A stretch of DNA of 56,737 nt from Opitutaceae bacterium (GCA_028822375.1 JAPKDW010000002.1:1-56737); one strand, 5' to 3'. Counted from the first letter of the stretch, positions 37,988 to 48,041 are shown. Made by a program: numbers and translations. The notes: generated by a model not told the origin, from the sequence alone.

Positions 37988-39465
37988 GAAGCAGTGTACT
38001 CCAACTCTGGAGCCTCTTCTATAAGGCTGGTTGACGCTTCCTTTTCGGAACGCGTTGATAAGAGCATCCAGAAAAAGGTTACATTATAAGCGATCGCTCC
38101 TAACAATAAGAGCGACAGTCCCATGGACGTTAGAAAATAACTGCCACGCATCGTATTAACGACCGTTAGCATATCGGCTGTGCTACCATTGATCAGCTCG
38201 CCCTGATGAATGCCACCGGAAATCAATCCAATGGCTAACAGGATCAAACCCAATACATGAGCTCCAAATTGGAGATCTACCAAAGTCGAAGACGGAAGTT
38301 CCTTATTAAGCAATCGTGGCAATATGAAGTAACTTGCTCCGGTGAAAACCATCCCAGCGAAACCGAACATCGCGAGTTGATTTACTCCCGAGTCGAATAT
38401 CGAAAACTGAACAACTTCCTGAGATCCACGTAATGCACCCCAAATCTTAAACATCATAACCGCAATAAACGAGACAACACCCGCAAACAGAAAACGAGCA
38501 GAAGCCGAATCCCAAATTTTGCTAAAACGACTTAGAAGGCTTCCTAGAAACTGAATAGAAAACGTCGTCGTTGGGAGCAGCAATCCAAAGGTCGCAATTA
38601 CGCCAACTGACGCTACCCAAACCGGGATCGGTCCGTTCACCATCTTGGCCGCGCCCGCGACGCTTGCGAAAAGAATCCAACTCCAAAATGCGATACCCGT
38701 GTATCGGTATCCTACAACTGATATACCCAGCGTCTTAGGGATCAGATAATAAATAGAAGCGAATGCCAAAGGCGCGATCAATAGACCAAACACATTCTCA
38801 GCATACCATGCGCTAACCAAATTCTGAAACGCTCCTTGAGCCGGCGAGCAAACCAACATGATCTGCGCTGCGCTATAAATCCAAGCGAAAGAAAAGAGAG
38901 CTACCAAAATCCACCACTGTGAAGCGTAAGTCGAACGCTGGACACGAGCTCGGAACGCCATTGCGCACCACAAACCAATTCCCAAAAAGGAAACGAAAAA
39001 GATCGGCGCCGTATAAGAAGGAAACTCAAGCCACTCGTATGGCAGCTGATCGCCAAGCATAATACCGATCACTCCGATAACCACAGCCAGATTCCAGATC
39101 ACGGTCATGATCGTAAGGGAAACACCCTGCTTTAAAGGAACTCCGCCAAGTCTGGCCAACAGAAAAACCGCGCAACCGAGACCTGCATTGAAAAGCCATC
39201 CGTAGATGAGCGTATTCCAAAAGATCGGTTCGACCTTTCCGTAGGTCATGTACTGGCACTCTTCCATGAAACTGGGCGTGTGCAATTTTATCGATGCAAT
39301 CAGACCGAAAACGGTCGCGATCAACATCCAGCAAACTGCCGCCTTAAAGAGAGAGACTAGCGGAAAGCGGATCGACGCATCGATCGTTCGCTGGGTCCCG
39401 CGATTCTTCGCGTCACCCTCGAGGTTCGAGCAAAGAGAAGAACAAAGATTGCCGATCAAATTCAT
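37984..39465 (-). CDS. CcoN-like membrane subunit lacking all heme and copper ligands
   Basis: The 493-residue polytopic protein aligns by eye with cbb3 subunit I. YGKVEPIFWN matches FGRLRPLHTN, AWYAENVFGLL matches WWYGHNAVGFF, YRYTGIAFW matches YRLSIVHFW, AGAAKMVN matches AGPHHLHY, and GVNQLAMFGF matches GHVHAGALGW. Each ligand histidine is replaced: heme b His by F82 and Q363, CuB His by E223, A272 and A273, heme b3 His by V361. Only H62, H403 and H420 exist, none at ligand positions. The fold and the IHQGELINGS / IAQGLMWRA segment near the C-terminus are kept, so it is conserved rather than decayed. It cannot reduce oxygen by the known mechanism. It lies between a small membrane gene and ccoO, downstream of actA-F. 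Confidence 0.85.
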   Translation of the reverse strand: MNLIGNLCSSLCSNLEGDAKNRGTQRTIDASIRFPLVSLFKAAVCWMLIATVFGLIASIKLHTPSFMEECQYMTYGKVEPIFWNTLIYGWLFNAGLGCAVFLLARLGGVPLKQGVSLTIMTVIWNLAVVIGVIGIMLGDQLPYEWLEFPSYTAPIFFVSFLGIGLWCAMAFRARVQRSTYASQWWILVALFSFAWIYSAAQIMLVCSPAQGAFQNLVSAWYAENVFGLLIAPLAFASIYYLIPKTLGISVVGYRYTGIAFWSWILFASVAGAAKMVNGPIPVWVASVGVIATFGLLLPTTTFSIQFLGSLLSRFSKIWDSASARFLFAGVVSFIAVMMFKIWGALRGSQEVVQFSIFDSGVNQLAMFGFAGMVFTGASYFILPRLLNKELPSSTLVDLQFGAHVLGLILLAIGLISGGIHQGELINGSTADMLTVVNTMRGSYFLTSMGLSLLLLGAIAYNVTFFWMLLSTRSEKEASTSLIEEAPELEYTAS

Positions 39466-39506
39466 TTTCGATTATCCGATTCGATAAAGTGATTCGTACG
39501 TCCGAA

Positions 39507-39785
39507 CTACTTCGAATTCTCTGAGACTACCAGAGCTTTGGCTCGTTCGATTGGCAAACGAACCTTTCCTGCTGCCGCATCCACTACCGCGTAGCCAGAC
39601 AACTTGTCTGTAGCGGCCGCTTCATGTTCAGCGAGCGATGGACGTTCGACGGTTGGTTCGACCATTTGGTCGTCGGAATTCAAATATGTAGCGTTCAGCA
39701 GAAAATAGAAAATCAGGAACGCTCCCAAAATGGCGACTACCGCTGGGAAGGCGCTGCGGGATGGTGTTTGCGCGGATTGGCTCAT
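39507..39785 (-). CDS. Small single-TM protein between actF and the ccoN-like gene
   Basis: The 92-residue protein has one TM helix (AFPAVVAILGAFLIFYFLL), an acidic linker and a C-terminal segment, YAVVDAAAGKVRLPIERAKA, that resembles a short motif (VDxxxGxVRIPIxRAM) seen in small proteins of cytochrome oxidase gene clusters. I cannot name the family. Its position 10 bp after actF suggests an assembly or accessory subunit of complex III or of the cco-like trio. Confidence 0.7.
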   Translation of the reverse strand: MSQSAQTPSRSAFPAVVAILGAFLIFYFLLNATYLNSDDQMVEPTVERPSLAEHEAAATDKLSGYAVVDAAAGKVRLPIERAKALVVSENSK

Positions 39786-39795
39786 CGTTCGTCGA

Positions 39796-41022
39796 TTAGT
39801 GATTGTGGTTCAAGCATTCCTGTATGCGAGGATCGCGAATCGGAATAATTTTGGTCTTCAAAAAGCTCGTCCAATAAGCCCAGAGGAGAATACCCCCTGC
39901 TCCAACGACTCCCGATATGTACCAGATAATATTCGTCCAGTCCGAGAATAGCTGAAAAGACATACCGTCTGCGTCTTTGAGAGACGGCAGAATATTAAAG
40001 TATCCATCAAGCAAGTTCATCGAAAGCAACCAGCAAGCCATAAACGTCATCGACTTGTAATTCACCTTCAATGGGAACTGCAACATGTAGAGGAACGGGA
40101 AAAGAAAGTACCCGAAAATCAACATCATGGAAATCGGCCACCAAAGCCCTTGCTCGCGATCGTTATACCAGAACGTCTCTTCCGGAAGATTCGCATTCCA
40201 GATTAGGAAGTACTGAGAGAACGTGATGTATGCCCAGAATACCGTGAAAGCGAAAGCCAAGGTCGCAACATCATGCAAATGCTTCGTATTGAAAATTCCT
40301 TTAAGCGGACCTTTCGCAACAAGATGCGCGCAGGTCAAAAGCATCACTGCGAGCGAAGCGCGCATCGCGCTAGCGAAAATCCAGACTCCGAACATTGTCG
40401 AGTACCAGTGGTACTCCAAACTCATGATCCAGTCGAATGCGGCAGCCGTCCAAGTGAAAGCGACCAGAATCAAACCAATAGCTGCGTGCTTGCGGCTTGA
40501 GAATGTATGCTTTGCCTCTCCATCCTCGTCTTGAGCGAACGAATTGCGGCGGAAAGCCCACGCGAAATAAGACCAAACCGAGAAACAGAAAGCAGCCCGA
40601 ACCCAGAAGAATGTTTCAGATAACCACCACGTTTTCTTTTGGTAAAGGATGTCCGTAGCCACGGTACCATGACCACCAGGCGCCAATGCTCCTTGATCCA
40701 TCCACAACCAAAGGATTCCTTGATCGCCACCCAAGTAAGTCAAAGCGAACAACGGAACAAATAAGATACCCAGATATGGAAGAGCCGAAATATAGTGCTC
40801 CGCTTGACGGCGCGCGATAACCGACCACTGAGCATCGAAGATGTGGTGAATCATCACCAAAAACAACATGCCGACGGCAATCGACGTGATGAAGATCAGT
40901 CCGATCAAATAAGACCAAGCGGCAATCTGCGTATCGACGAAAAAGCCGATCAGCGAAACTGCGAGACCAGCGGCTCCAATCAAGAGCCACTTTTTAGGAT
41001 TTGGCGAAAAATCTGCGCTCAT
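39796..41022 (-). CDS. actF: Alternative complex III membrane subunit ActF
   Basis: This 408-residue polytopic protein has about ten hydrophobic helices (WLLIGAAGLAVSLIGFFVD, FITSIAVGMLFLVMIHHIFD, FAFTVFWAYITFSQYFLIWN). It is related to ActC/NrfD and is the last subunit of the Act quinol:cytochrome c oxidoreductase. The HHIFDAQWSVIARRQAEHY motif in an early helix pair is typical. Its start overlaps actE by ATGA. Confidence 0.9.
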   Translation of the reverse strand: MSADFSPNPKKWLLIGAAGLAVSLIGFFVDTQIAAWSYLIGLIFITSIAVGMLFLVMIHHIFDAQWSVIARRQAEHYISALPYLGILFVPLFALTYLGGDQGILWLWMDQGALAPGGHGTVATDILYQKKTWWLSETFFWVRAAFCFSVWSYFAWAFRRNSFAQDEDGEAKHTFSSRKHAAIGLILVAFTWTAAAFDWIMSLEYHWYSTMFGVWIFASAMRASLAVMLLTCAHLVAKGPLKGIFNTKHLHDVATLAFAFTVFWAYITFSQYFLIWNANLPEETFWYNDREQGLWWPISMMLIFGYFLFPFLYMLQFPLKVNYKSMTFMACWLLSMNLLDGYFNILPSLKDADGMSFQLFSDWTNIIWYISGVVGAGGILLWAYWTSFLKTKIIPIRDPRIQECLNHNH

Positions 41023-41627
41023 AGTCCGAGCTCCTCTCTTTTAGCAGGAGTTAAATCTTTAGCGGAACCGTTCGCTGCGCGCTGCAATGCGCGAACGTAC
41101 AATACCACGTTCCAACGATCTTCGACGGAAAGGCGATCGGCGTATCCGAACATCAAACCTTTACCGTTCTTAACGACATCGTAAAGTTGTCCATCGGTGT
41201 ATTCGCTCAAGCGAGCATCGGTCAGGTTAGCGACCGTCAACATACCGTATTTTTTGGTGATGCTATCCCCATCCCCTGCTCCGCCATGACAAACCGTGCA
41301 GTAGATATTGTAGCGATCTTCACCACGAGCAATCGCGTCGTTGTCGACTTCGATCGGAAAACCCTTGCCGAAGGTCTCGCCGCGCTTGCCGGTCGCCAAA
41401 TACTCGTCAGCGATGTAAGTGCCGCGAGCGACAGTGCCGTCCACTGGCAAACGATCGGTACGACCATCCGCGAAAAAAGCGCTCTCCGCCTGGGGGTGAT
41501 ACTTGGGCATGCGATCCATGTCCGGAAAGACCTCGAGAGGCGGTTTGGTCGATTTGCTGCCGCGAGGACCGAGAATCGATACCACCCCAACAAGACCTAG
41601 AATAAAAATGAGATATACGTAACGCAT
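41019..41627 (-). CDS. actE: Alternative complex III mono-heme cytochrome c ActE
   Basis: The 202-residue protein has an N-terminal hydrophobic anchor or signal (YVYLIFILGLVGVVSIL) and one heme c site, IYCTVCHGGAGDGDS, with a Met-containing distal region (GKGLMFGYADRLSVEDRWNV). It is a class I cytochrome c. In ACIII it accepts electrons from the ActA/ActB core and passes them to soluble carriers or an oxidase. It starts 5 bp after actD. Confidence 0.9.
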   Translation of the reverse strand: MRYVYLIFILGLVGVVSILGPRGSKSTKPPLEVFPDMDRMPKYHPQAESAFFADGRTDRLPVDGTVARGTYIADEYLATGKRGETFGKGFPIEVDNDAIARGEDRYNIYCTVCHGGAGDGDSITKKYGMLTVANLTDARLSEYTDGQLYDVVKNGKGLMFGYADRLSVEDRWNVVLYVRALQRAANGSAKDLTPAKREELGL

Positions 41628-41632
41628 CGAAA

Positions 41633-42187
41633 TTATTCCTCCAATTCTCCAACTTCAACGGGTTCGAGATCATTAAGAAACGCGCGGGTCTTCTCATCGT
41701 CGAATTGCGGATCTTCATTCTCGATATACAAGAAGAACTTATCATCCGAGCTTGCCCTTACATCCTTGTATTTAAGAACAGGATGATGATGCCTCGGGAG
41801 TTTATTAAGAATGAACATACCGCCAATCGACGCGAAAGCCGAAAAGAGAATCGTCATTTCGTAGGCAACCGGGAAAGCGAATTGCGGGCTGAAGTATGGC
41901 TTGCCGCCAACGATCAACTTGTAGCCTTCCATAAATGGAAGACTTAATTCCGATCCGCCGGTGAACCAAATCATGAGCATGCCAGCTGTGAGGCCGAACG
42001 TTCCACCAACGATGGTGAATCGCCCCACAACCGAGCGTTTCAACCCCATTGCCGAGTCCAATCCGTGAAGTGGGAATGGCGTAATGACATCCCATTTTTT
42101 GAAGCCAGCATCTCTCACCTTCTCTGCCGCATGCATGATGTCGGCAGGGGTATCGAATTTAGCGATAAGTCCGTATTGTTTATCCAT
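41633..42187 (-). CDS. actD: Alternative complex III subunit ActD (DUF3341)
   Basis: This 184-residue protein has a cytoplasmic ferredoxin-like N-terminal domain (YGLIAKFDTPADIMHAAEKV, WDVITPFPLHGLD) and two TM helices (VGRFTIVGGTFGLTAGMLMI and FPVAYEMTILFSAFASIGGM). Both match ActD. It carries no cofactor motif and is a structural subunit. An acidic C-terminus (FLNDLEPVEVGELEE) closes it. Confidence 0.92.
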   Translation of the reverse strand: MDKQYGLIAKFDTPADIMHAAEKVRDAGFKKWDVITPFPLHGLDSAMGLKRSVVGRFTIVGGTFGLTAGMLMIWFTGGSELSLPFMEGYKLIVGGKPYFSPQFAFPVAYEMTILFSAFASIGGMFILNKLPRHHHPVLKYKDVRASSDDKFFLYIENEDPQFDDEKTRAFLNDLEPVEVGELEE

Positions 42188-42210
42188 TGTCGGAAAGCGT
42201 CGCTTTAAAA

Positions 42211-43629
42211 TTAGCGCTTGTGAGCATGTGCATCCGCCTGCGGTGTGACGGCTTTAATTTCCGCCATTGCCATAAGTGGCAGGAAGCGGAGGAACAATAG
42301 GAAGAGAACCGAGAATACACCGAAGGTCCCCACGTACGTGAAGATATCGACGATCGTCGGCGAATAGTACCCCCAACTCGAAGGAAGGAAGTCGCGCGTC
42401 AAAGTCGTGACTGCGATTACGAAACGCTCGAACCACATGCCGATATTGACGAAGATCGTAATAATCCAGACCAAGGCTGTGTTCTGGCGAACCTTCTTAA
42501 ACCAGAAGAGCTGCGGCGAGATAACGTTACAGGAAATCATTATCCAGTAAGCCCAAGCATAGTTGCCGAAAGCGCGGTTAACGAAGGCGAAGATTTCGAA
42601 GTCGTTCGCTCCGTAAGCAGCGATGAAAAACTCCATCCCGTAGGCGTAGCCCACCATCGTACCCGTGGCCAAGATGATCTTGGTCATGCAATCGATGTGA
42701 TACTGCGTAATGAGATCGTCGAGACGATAGATTGCTCGAAGCGGCAACATCAGAGTCAATACCATGCCGAAGCCGGAGAAAATCGCTCCCGCAACGAAGT
42801 ACGGAGGGAAAATCGTCGTATGCCAACCTGGCAGCAAAGAGATAGCGAAGTCGAAGGATACGATCGTGTGTACCGAAAGTACAAGCGGCGTCGAAAGACC
42901 TGCCAGCAACAAGTAACACATTTCGTAGTTGCTCCACTGACGATTCGAACCGCGCCAGCCCATCGAAAAAATGCCATAAAGCACCTGGCGAATCTTAGAG
43001 GTCGCCCGGTCGCGAACACTCGCCAAATCGGGAATCAAACCAACATACCAAAACAGTACGGAAACCGTTCCATAAGTCGAAACCGCGAAAACGTCCCAAA
43101 GGAGAGCCGACTTGAAATTCGGCCAAATCGCATTCGCATTAGGAATCGGAAACAAAAACCAAGCCATCCAAACACGACCGACATGAAATACCGGAAAAAT
43201 ACCCGCGCAAACAACCGCGAAAATAGTCATCGCTTCGGCTGCTCGATTGATTGACGTCCGCCACTTTTGTCGCAGCAAACAAAGAATCGCCGAAATCAGC
43301 GTACCCGCGTGACCGATACCGATCCAGAAGACGAAATTGACGATAGCCCAACCCCAGTTCGCAGGATTAGCCAAACCCCAAACGCCTGTGCCCGTCGAAA
43401 CGAGATAGACGAGACCCATCACAGTGAAAGAGGCCGTGCCGCAAGCGAGAACGAAACACACCCACCACCAGGTCGGCGTTTTCTCTTCTACGATTCCGCA
43501 GATCTTGTCGGTTATCCAGCTGAAGCTGCGATCGTTGGCGACGAGTGCTGGCCGAGGGATATCGACGGGATTTACTTCGTCGAGAATCGCTGGCTTAACT
43601 TCGCCGGTTGATGCGTGTGCGCTAGCCAT
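42211..43629 (-). CDS. actC: Alternative complex III quinol-binding membrane subunit ActC
   Basis: This NrfD/PsrC-like 472-residue protein has about ten TM helices. Motifs seen include [40 protein letters not shown] and [17 protein letters not shown]. ActC binds menaquinol/ubiquinol at the membrane interface and passes electrons to the ActB Fe-S chain. The actB stop overlaps its start (TAATG). Confidence 0.94.
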   Translation of the reverse strand: MASAHASTGEVKPAILDEVNPVDIPRPALVANDRSFSWITDKICGIVEEKTPTWWWVCFVLACGTASFTVMGLVYLVSTGTGVWGLANPANWGWAIVNFVFWIGIGHAGTLISAILCLLRQKWRTSINRAAEAMTIFAVVCAGIFPVFHVGRVWMAWFLFPIPNANAIWPNFKSALLWDVFAVSTYGTVSVLFWYVGLIPDLASVRDRATSKIRQVLYGIFSMGWRGSNRQWSNYEMCYLLLAGLSTPLVLSVHTIVSFDFAISLLPGWHTTIFPPYFVAGAIFSGFGMVLTLMLPLRAIYRLDDLITQYHIDCMTKIILATGTMVGYAYGMEFFIAAYGANDFEIFAFVNRAFGNYAWAYWIMISCNVISPQLFWFKKVRQNTALVWIITIFVNIGMWFERFVIAVTTLTRDFLPSSWGYYSPTIVDIFTYVGTFGVFSVLFLLFLRFLPLMAMAEIKAVTPQADAHAHKR

Positions 43630-46600
43630 TAGTGCGCTCCTCCTTGCTCAGTGTGGGAATCGGAATGTGCTTCATCATGACCGTGGTCATCCTGTGATTC
43701 GTGAGGTTCATGCCCGCCACCGTGGTGCGGAGAATCTCCCTCGTACTCCGTCGTGGAATGCGGTTGGTCGATGTAGTCCGGCATTTCAGGATTCTGATTA
43801 CGGAGCTTAGCGAGATAAGTGGTACGCGGACGAGTGTTGGTGTATCCAAGAACCGCATAATTGCGCTCGTTGGCTTGAAGCTCGGAAACAAGGCTGTGTT
43901 CATCGCTTACATCGCCGAACTCGATCGCGTTCATCGGACATACTTGCTGACAAGCGACCTTGATCGTTCCATCAGGAATTCTGATGTCATTGCTGTCCTG
44001 GGCTTTCACCTTCTGAGCAATCTTGCCCTGCTGGATACGTTGCACGCAATAAGTGCACTTTTCCATCACGCCACGCATACGAACCGAAACATCCGGGTTC
44101 TGCGCCATTTGCACGAGCTCTGGCATTCCCTTCGGAGCCAGAGGACCTTCATAAAGGCGATCCAGCGGACGTTGCTGGTAATCCATGAAATTGAAGCGAC
44201 GTACTTTGTACGGGCAATTATTCGCGCAGTAACGCGTTCCGATACAACGGTTGTAAGCCATCGTATTGAGGCCGTCTTCGTCATGCACCGTAGCGTTAAC
44301 TGGGCAAACCGTTTCGCAAGGAGCCGTTTCGCAATGCATACAAGCGATTGGCTGAAGCGATACTTGCGGATCCTCTGGGATAACCGACAAGTCGTTCACG
44401 TCTCCAGAAGAGAAATAACGATCCATCCGAATCCAGTGCATTTCGCGACCGCGGCGGACTTGATCCTTACCGACGATTGGAATGTTGTTCTCGCTTTGGC
44501 AAGCAACGACACAGGCGTTACAACCGGAACAAACGTTCAAGTCGATCGCCATGCCCCACTGGTGGATACCAGTATAGTCAGGGTGCTTGTAAAGCGAACC
44601 GCCACGTGGCGTTTCCTTGGAGCGTTGCTGAACGGACATGCCCTTGTCGTCGCCCAAGATTGGCGGCGAATGGCTTTCCATTCCCATCTTCTCCACCCAT
44701 TGCGGATCCGATGCGTAATCGTCGAGATTCGATTCGCGAACAATCGCGCGGCCTTCCATCGACCAATGCTCTTGCGTATTCGCCAACTGGATAACTTCGC
44801 CAGTCAGTTCGAGCTTCGCGCCCGAAACGAATGTAGCCGATTCCGAAGTACGAACTGCGTACGAACTGAAACCAGAGTTGGTTCCGACGCGACCCGTGCG
44901 AGTCCGTCCGTAACCGAGCGGCAAGATAATAGAATAATTGTCGAGACCCGGAAGGATTTGAACGCCACCGGTAATTTCACGACCGTCAATCGTCACCGTC
45001 GCTACAGGAGAATAAGAGCGGCCGTCTTTTACGACGTTCGGATTCTTACGCGTGATCTGCAACATTGAGTCCGCAGAAACGATATCGAGCTCATTCGCCA
45101 AACGTGGACTAACGAAAATCGCATTGTCCCAAGTCAGCTTGGACATGGGATCCGGACATTCTTGCAACCAACCGTTGTTGATATAGCGGCCATCGTCGAC
45201 GCTTGCGTCATTAACGAATACCGCTTCGAGATTGTCCTTTCCGGTTGGAACCGCAATCGCTGCGGATCCTGCCAAGGCTTCTGCCAAACGCATTCCGGAA
45301 ATCAACGAGCGCTTTGCCTTGTAAGCGGAATCGCTCAAGAATCCGTCGTGAAGGAATTGGTCGAAACCGCTTTTGCCCTTTGCTCCTGCCTTCTGAAGCG
45401 TCGCGTAAACCAGGCTATGGCCATCTGTATTCGTTTCGCCAACGAGGCTTCCCAAAAGTTCGATTTCCGAGATGCCCTCGAAAAGCGGCAAAATCATCGG
45501 TTGCTGAGCGAGCACATCGCCAGAGTATGTCCGACCGTCTCCCCAAGATTCCAAATAGTGAGCCTGAACGAAGTGGTAGTTCGATTTCTCGGACGTTTCA
45601 TCGTCGTAGTAACCGAGGCGGATCACGGTTTCGACCTGCGACAACTTCGAAGCAAAATCAATTTCGACCGGAGCGTTATAAACCGGATTGCCACCCGAGA
45701 TGAGAAGCGTGTCTACCGAACCGGAATCGATTGCAGCAGCAAGGTCTTCTATAGAAGCGGATTCGTCAGCGTCGACTTCGACCAAACTGACTGTTTTACC
45801 CAAGTTGCCGAGCTTCTCGTTAATGAGGAGCGCTATTCCGTGAGCTTCCTTACTCAACTGAGGACCGGCGTACACGAGGCTTTCGCCCTTGAAGTGAGCC
45901 AAGTCAGCCATGGACTTGCTGATCCACTCTTTCGTATCCGCATCCAATCCGGATGCGAGCTTTTGGAAAATTGGTTTTAGAGCATCGCCTTCAACACCCA
46001 ATTCGATTTCCAGCGCCGCGGCGGCTAGAAATGCGGTCATTTGGCTCGTGGCTAAACGCTTGCGGTGATCGGCCATCGCTCCGGTAGTGGAAAATCCACT
46101 TTCCGCAACGTAAAGGCGATTCATCTTGTCCTTGGAAGAACGAACGCGACGTCTGTCAGCAAACTGCTTGCTGAATCCCATCGCTCCCGGATTGTCACCC
46201 AGGAAATCGCCGGCAACGCACAAGATGCGTTCGGCATTGGACAAATCGTACTTAGGCTCGAGATTAGCGCCGGCTACAATGCTGGCTGCTGCTTTTCCGT
46301 TATCCGTCGCAACGGGCTCGTATTCTGCCCAAGTCGCTTGCGGGTAAGCCTTGAGAAATGCTTTTTTGAGGCGAAGGCGCGTTGGCGAAGATGATTTCTC
46401 AGTCAGTAGCGCAACGCCTTTGCCTTTGGAGCTCGCGATCGAACTCTTCAATCCAGCAACGACGTCCAAGACCGCTTCCTTCGAAAGATTCGCTCCTTCT
46501 TTAGTAAAGCGGGTCGAGCGGTCCGGATCGTAAAGCTCAAGTACGGAAGCCTGAGCCTTAAGACTTGTGCCGCCGTTGTAGGCTTTGTAATCCGCGTTGC

Positions 46601-46973
46601 CTTCAATTTTGGTCGGCCGTCCAGCGTGCGTTTCCACGAGGAGCGGAAGGCTTTCGCCGCGCAGCGAAAATGAAGTCGCGTAGTAAAGCGGTTGTCCAGG
46701 AACTTGATATTCCGGCGCCTTCGAATGAGGCAGAATATTGGATTCCGGGCGACGGCAGCCAGTGAAGCCTACTCCGCCGATAGCGAAGGACGCCGCCATT
46801 ATCTTGAAGAAATGGCGGCGATCGACTTCATTCATCTCCGAAGCTTCGACTCCGAACTCGCGATGCGCTTGCTCCAGGAACTCGGGCGAGTGAGACAATT
46901 CGTCAAGACTACGCCAATAGCGTGGTCCGGTTTGCTCTGCCTTAGTGGCGGGTGTAGAATTAATCGGTTTCAT
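43629..46973 (-). CDS. actB: Alternative complex III iron-sulfur/molybdopterin-like subunit ActB
   Basis: The 1114 residues fuse a twin-arginine-type signal ([20 protein letters not shown]), a long molybdopterin oxidoreductase-like domain (about 90-720) that in ACIII carries no Mo cofactor, and a C-terminal Fe-S domain. Its four cysteine groups are [51 protein letters not shown] and CTYCVQRIQ...[13 protein letters not shown], for three 4Fe-4S and one 3Fe-4S cluster as in known ACIII. A His-rich acidic tail follows ([20 protein letters not shown]), about ten His in the last 45 residues. It overlaps actA by 4 bp. Confidence 0.95.
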   Translation of the reverse strand: MKPINSTPATKAEQTGPRYWRSLDELSHSPEFLEQAHREFGVEASEMNEVDRRHFFKIMAASFAIGGVGFTGCRRPESNILPHSKAPEYQVPGQPLYYATSFSLRGESLPLLVETHAGRPTKIEGNADYKAYNGGTSLKAQASVLELYDPDRSTRFTKEGANLSKEAVLDVVAGLKSSIASSKGKGVALLTEKSSSPTRLRLKKAFLKAYPQATWAEYEPVATDNGKAAASIVAGANLEPKYDLSNAERILCVAGDFLGDNPGAMGFSKQFADRRRVRSSKDKMNRLYVAESGFSTTGAMADHRKRLATSQMTAFLAAAALEIELGVEGDALKPIFQKLASGLDADTKEWISKSMADLAHFKGESLVYAGPQLSKEAHGIALLINEKLGNLGKTVSLVEVDADESASIEDLAAAIDSGSVDTLLISGGNPVYNAPVEIDFASKLSQVETVIRLGYYDDETSEKSNYHFVQAHYLESWGDGRTYSGDVLAQQPMILPLFEGISEIELLGSLVGETNTDGHSLVYATLQKAGAKGKSGFDQFLHDGFLSDSAYKAKRSLISGMRLAEALAGSAAIAVPTGKDNLEAVFVNDASVDDGRYINNGWLQECPDPMSKLTWDNAIFVSPRLANELDIVSADSMLQITRKNPNVVKDGRSYSPVATVTIDGREITGGVQILPGLDNYSIILPLGYGRTRTGRVGTNSGFSSYAVRTSESATFVSGAKLELTGEVIQLANTQEHWSMEGRAIVRESNLDDYASDPQWVEKMGMESHSPPILGDDKGMSVQQRSKETPRGGSLYKHPDYTGIHQWGMAIDLNVCSGCNACVVACQSENNIPIVGKDQVRRGREMHWIRMDRYFSSGDVNDLSVIPEDPQVSLQPIACMHCETAPCETVCPVNATVHDEDGLNTMAYNRCIGTRYCANNCPYKVRRFNFMDYQQRPLDRLYEGPLAPKGMPELVQMAQNPDVSVRMRGVMEKCTYCVQRIQQGKIAQKVKAQDSNDIRIPDGTIKVACQQVCPMNAIEFGDVSDEHSLVSELQANERNYAVLGYTNTRPRTTYLAKLRNQNPEMPDYIDQPHSTTEYEGDSPHHGGGHEPHESQDDHGHDEAHSDSHTEQGGAH

Positions 46974-47626
46974 CGGTGGCAGCCTGAGCAGCTTTGCGGC
47001 GGGTTAACGTTCCACTCTTCAACGAACTTCTTGCCGTCTTCGATCTGGCCTTTTTCGCCACCTGGATGAACCCAATCAAGATTGGTTACCTCGGCGATAG
47101 GGCGAATATGCTCTTCGGGATTACGATGGCACTCCAAGCACCAACCCATACTCATGGATTGATCGTGCTTAACAGTTTCCATCTCATTGACTTTGCCGTG
47201 ACACTCTACGCAAGAGACGCCGCGGTTTACGTGAACGGAGTGATTAAAATAAACGTAGTCAGGAGTCTGGTGAACGCGCACCCACGGCAACGGATCGCCT
47301 GAAGCGTAGCTCGCCCTGACCGGCTCAAGTAACTCGCTGTCAGTCTTGATCAGGCTATGGCATGACATACAAGTGCTCGAAGCAGGAATGTTAGCGTGGG
47401 CGGATTCTTCGACCTTGCTATGGCAGTACCGACAATCCAATCCGAGCTCTCCCACATGGAAACTGTGGTCGTAAGGAACTGGCTGAACCGGTTCGTAACC
47501 CACTCGAGTATAGCTAGGAGTGGCGTAATAGGTGACTCCAGAAACGACAGCTGCAGCTAAGATGAAGATAAAAACTATTATCTTCAACGGCAGCGCGTTG
47601 GACCACTTTGGGAACACATTTGACAT
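46970..47626 (-). CDS. actA: Alternative complex III pentaheme cytochrome c ActA
   Basis: This 218-residue protein has an N-terminal TM helix (LPLKIIVFIFILAAAVVSGV) and five CxxCH sites: CRYCH, CMSCH, CVECH, CLECH and CSGCH. The YDHSFHVGELGLDCRYCH and YFNHSVHVNRGVSCVECHGK contexts are the usual ActA pattern. It forms the periplasmic electron relay of ACIII with ActB and ActE. It is the first recognised subunit gene of the operon. Confidence 0.95.
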   Translation of the reverse strand: MSNVFPKWSNALPLKIIVFIFILAAAVVSGVTYYATPSYTRVGYEPVQPVPYDHSFHVGELGLDCRYCHSKVEESAHANIPASSTCMSCHSLIKTDSELLEPVRASYASGDPLPWVRVHQTPDYVYFNHSVHVNRGVSCVECHGKVNEMETVKHDQSMSMGWCLECHRNPEEHIRPIAEVTNLDWVHPGGEKGQIEDGKKFVEEWNVNPPQSCSGCHR

Positions 47627-47671
47627 GACGCGAAATTCGTTGTCGCTCGCTTGTTATATATTAGAAGCGAA

Positions 47672-47860
47672 TTAGGCTGGAGGAGAGTTCTCTCGCGAGA
47701 TTGCTTTAGGGTCTTGCCGCAGGTTGAAGGCGGCAGCGACTCTAGTTGGTTCCGAACTGCTAGCGCGACGGCGAGAGAACAATTTGGGCAAGACTAAAAC
47801 AGCGGCAAATGCTGCAGCGGCTTTCAGGATGAAAGATTTGCGGAATTTTTTGGAACTCAC
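47672..47860 (-). CDS. Small single-TM basic protein upstream of actA
   Basis: From the GTG at 47860 the frame gives 62 residues: SSKKFRKSFILKAAAAFAAV, a hydrophobic stretch ending LVLPKLF, then SRRRASSS and a polar tail (FNLRQDPKAISREN). The ORF track extends it to a TTG at 47944, but the extra 28 residues look less protein-like. It is a plausible anchored small protein 45 bp ahead of actA on the same strand. I recognise no family and see no ribosome binding site, so the call is tentative. Confidence 0.5.
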   Translation of the reverse strand: MSSKKFRKSFILKAAAAFAAVLVLPKLFSRRRASSSEPTRVAAAFNLRQDPKAISRENSPPA

Positions 47861-48041
47861 GGGACGATCTATGGTCGGTTGTGGATTTCGGGAGTGAAGG
47901 AAAGCCTGCCTAAATAGCAAATAAAAATTAGTGCTCAAAGCCAACTCATGGATCGGTTATTAGCTGAGCCCCTCGGATTCAATTGGAATTCTAATAGTAA
48001 CTGCCTCGAATTAGAGCAAAAATAGCGCCATCGAAGCTCCT

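Noticed and set aside
37984-39465. Calling this a normal cbb3 oxidase catalytic subunit
   Set aside because: Overall similarity would suggest it, but none of the required histidine ligands is present.
43701-45068. 455-residue plus-strand ORF
   Set aside because: It is antisense to actB, with composition (Arg/Val/His-rich) typical of a shadow frame and no family resemblance.
47980-48025. Weak TCTAAT...ATTAGA palindrome upstream of the act operon
   Set aside because: It is only about six pairs with AT-rich composition, which is expected by chance.
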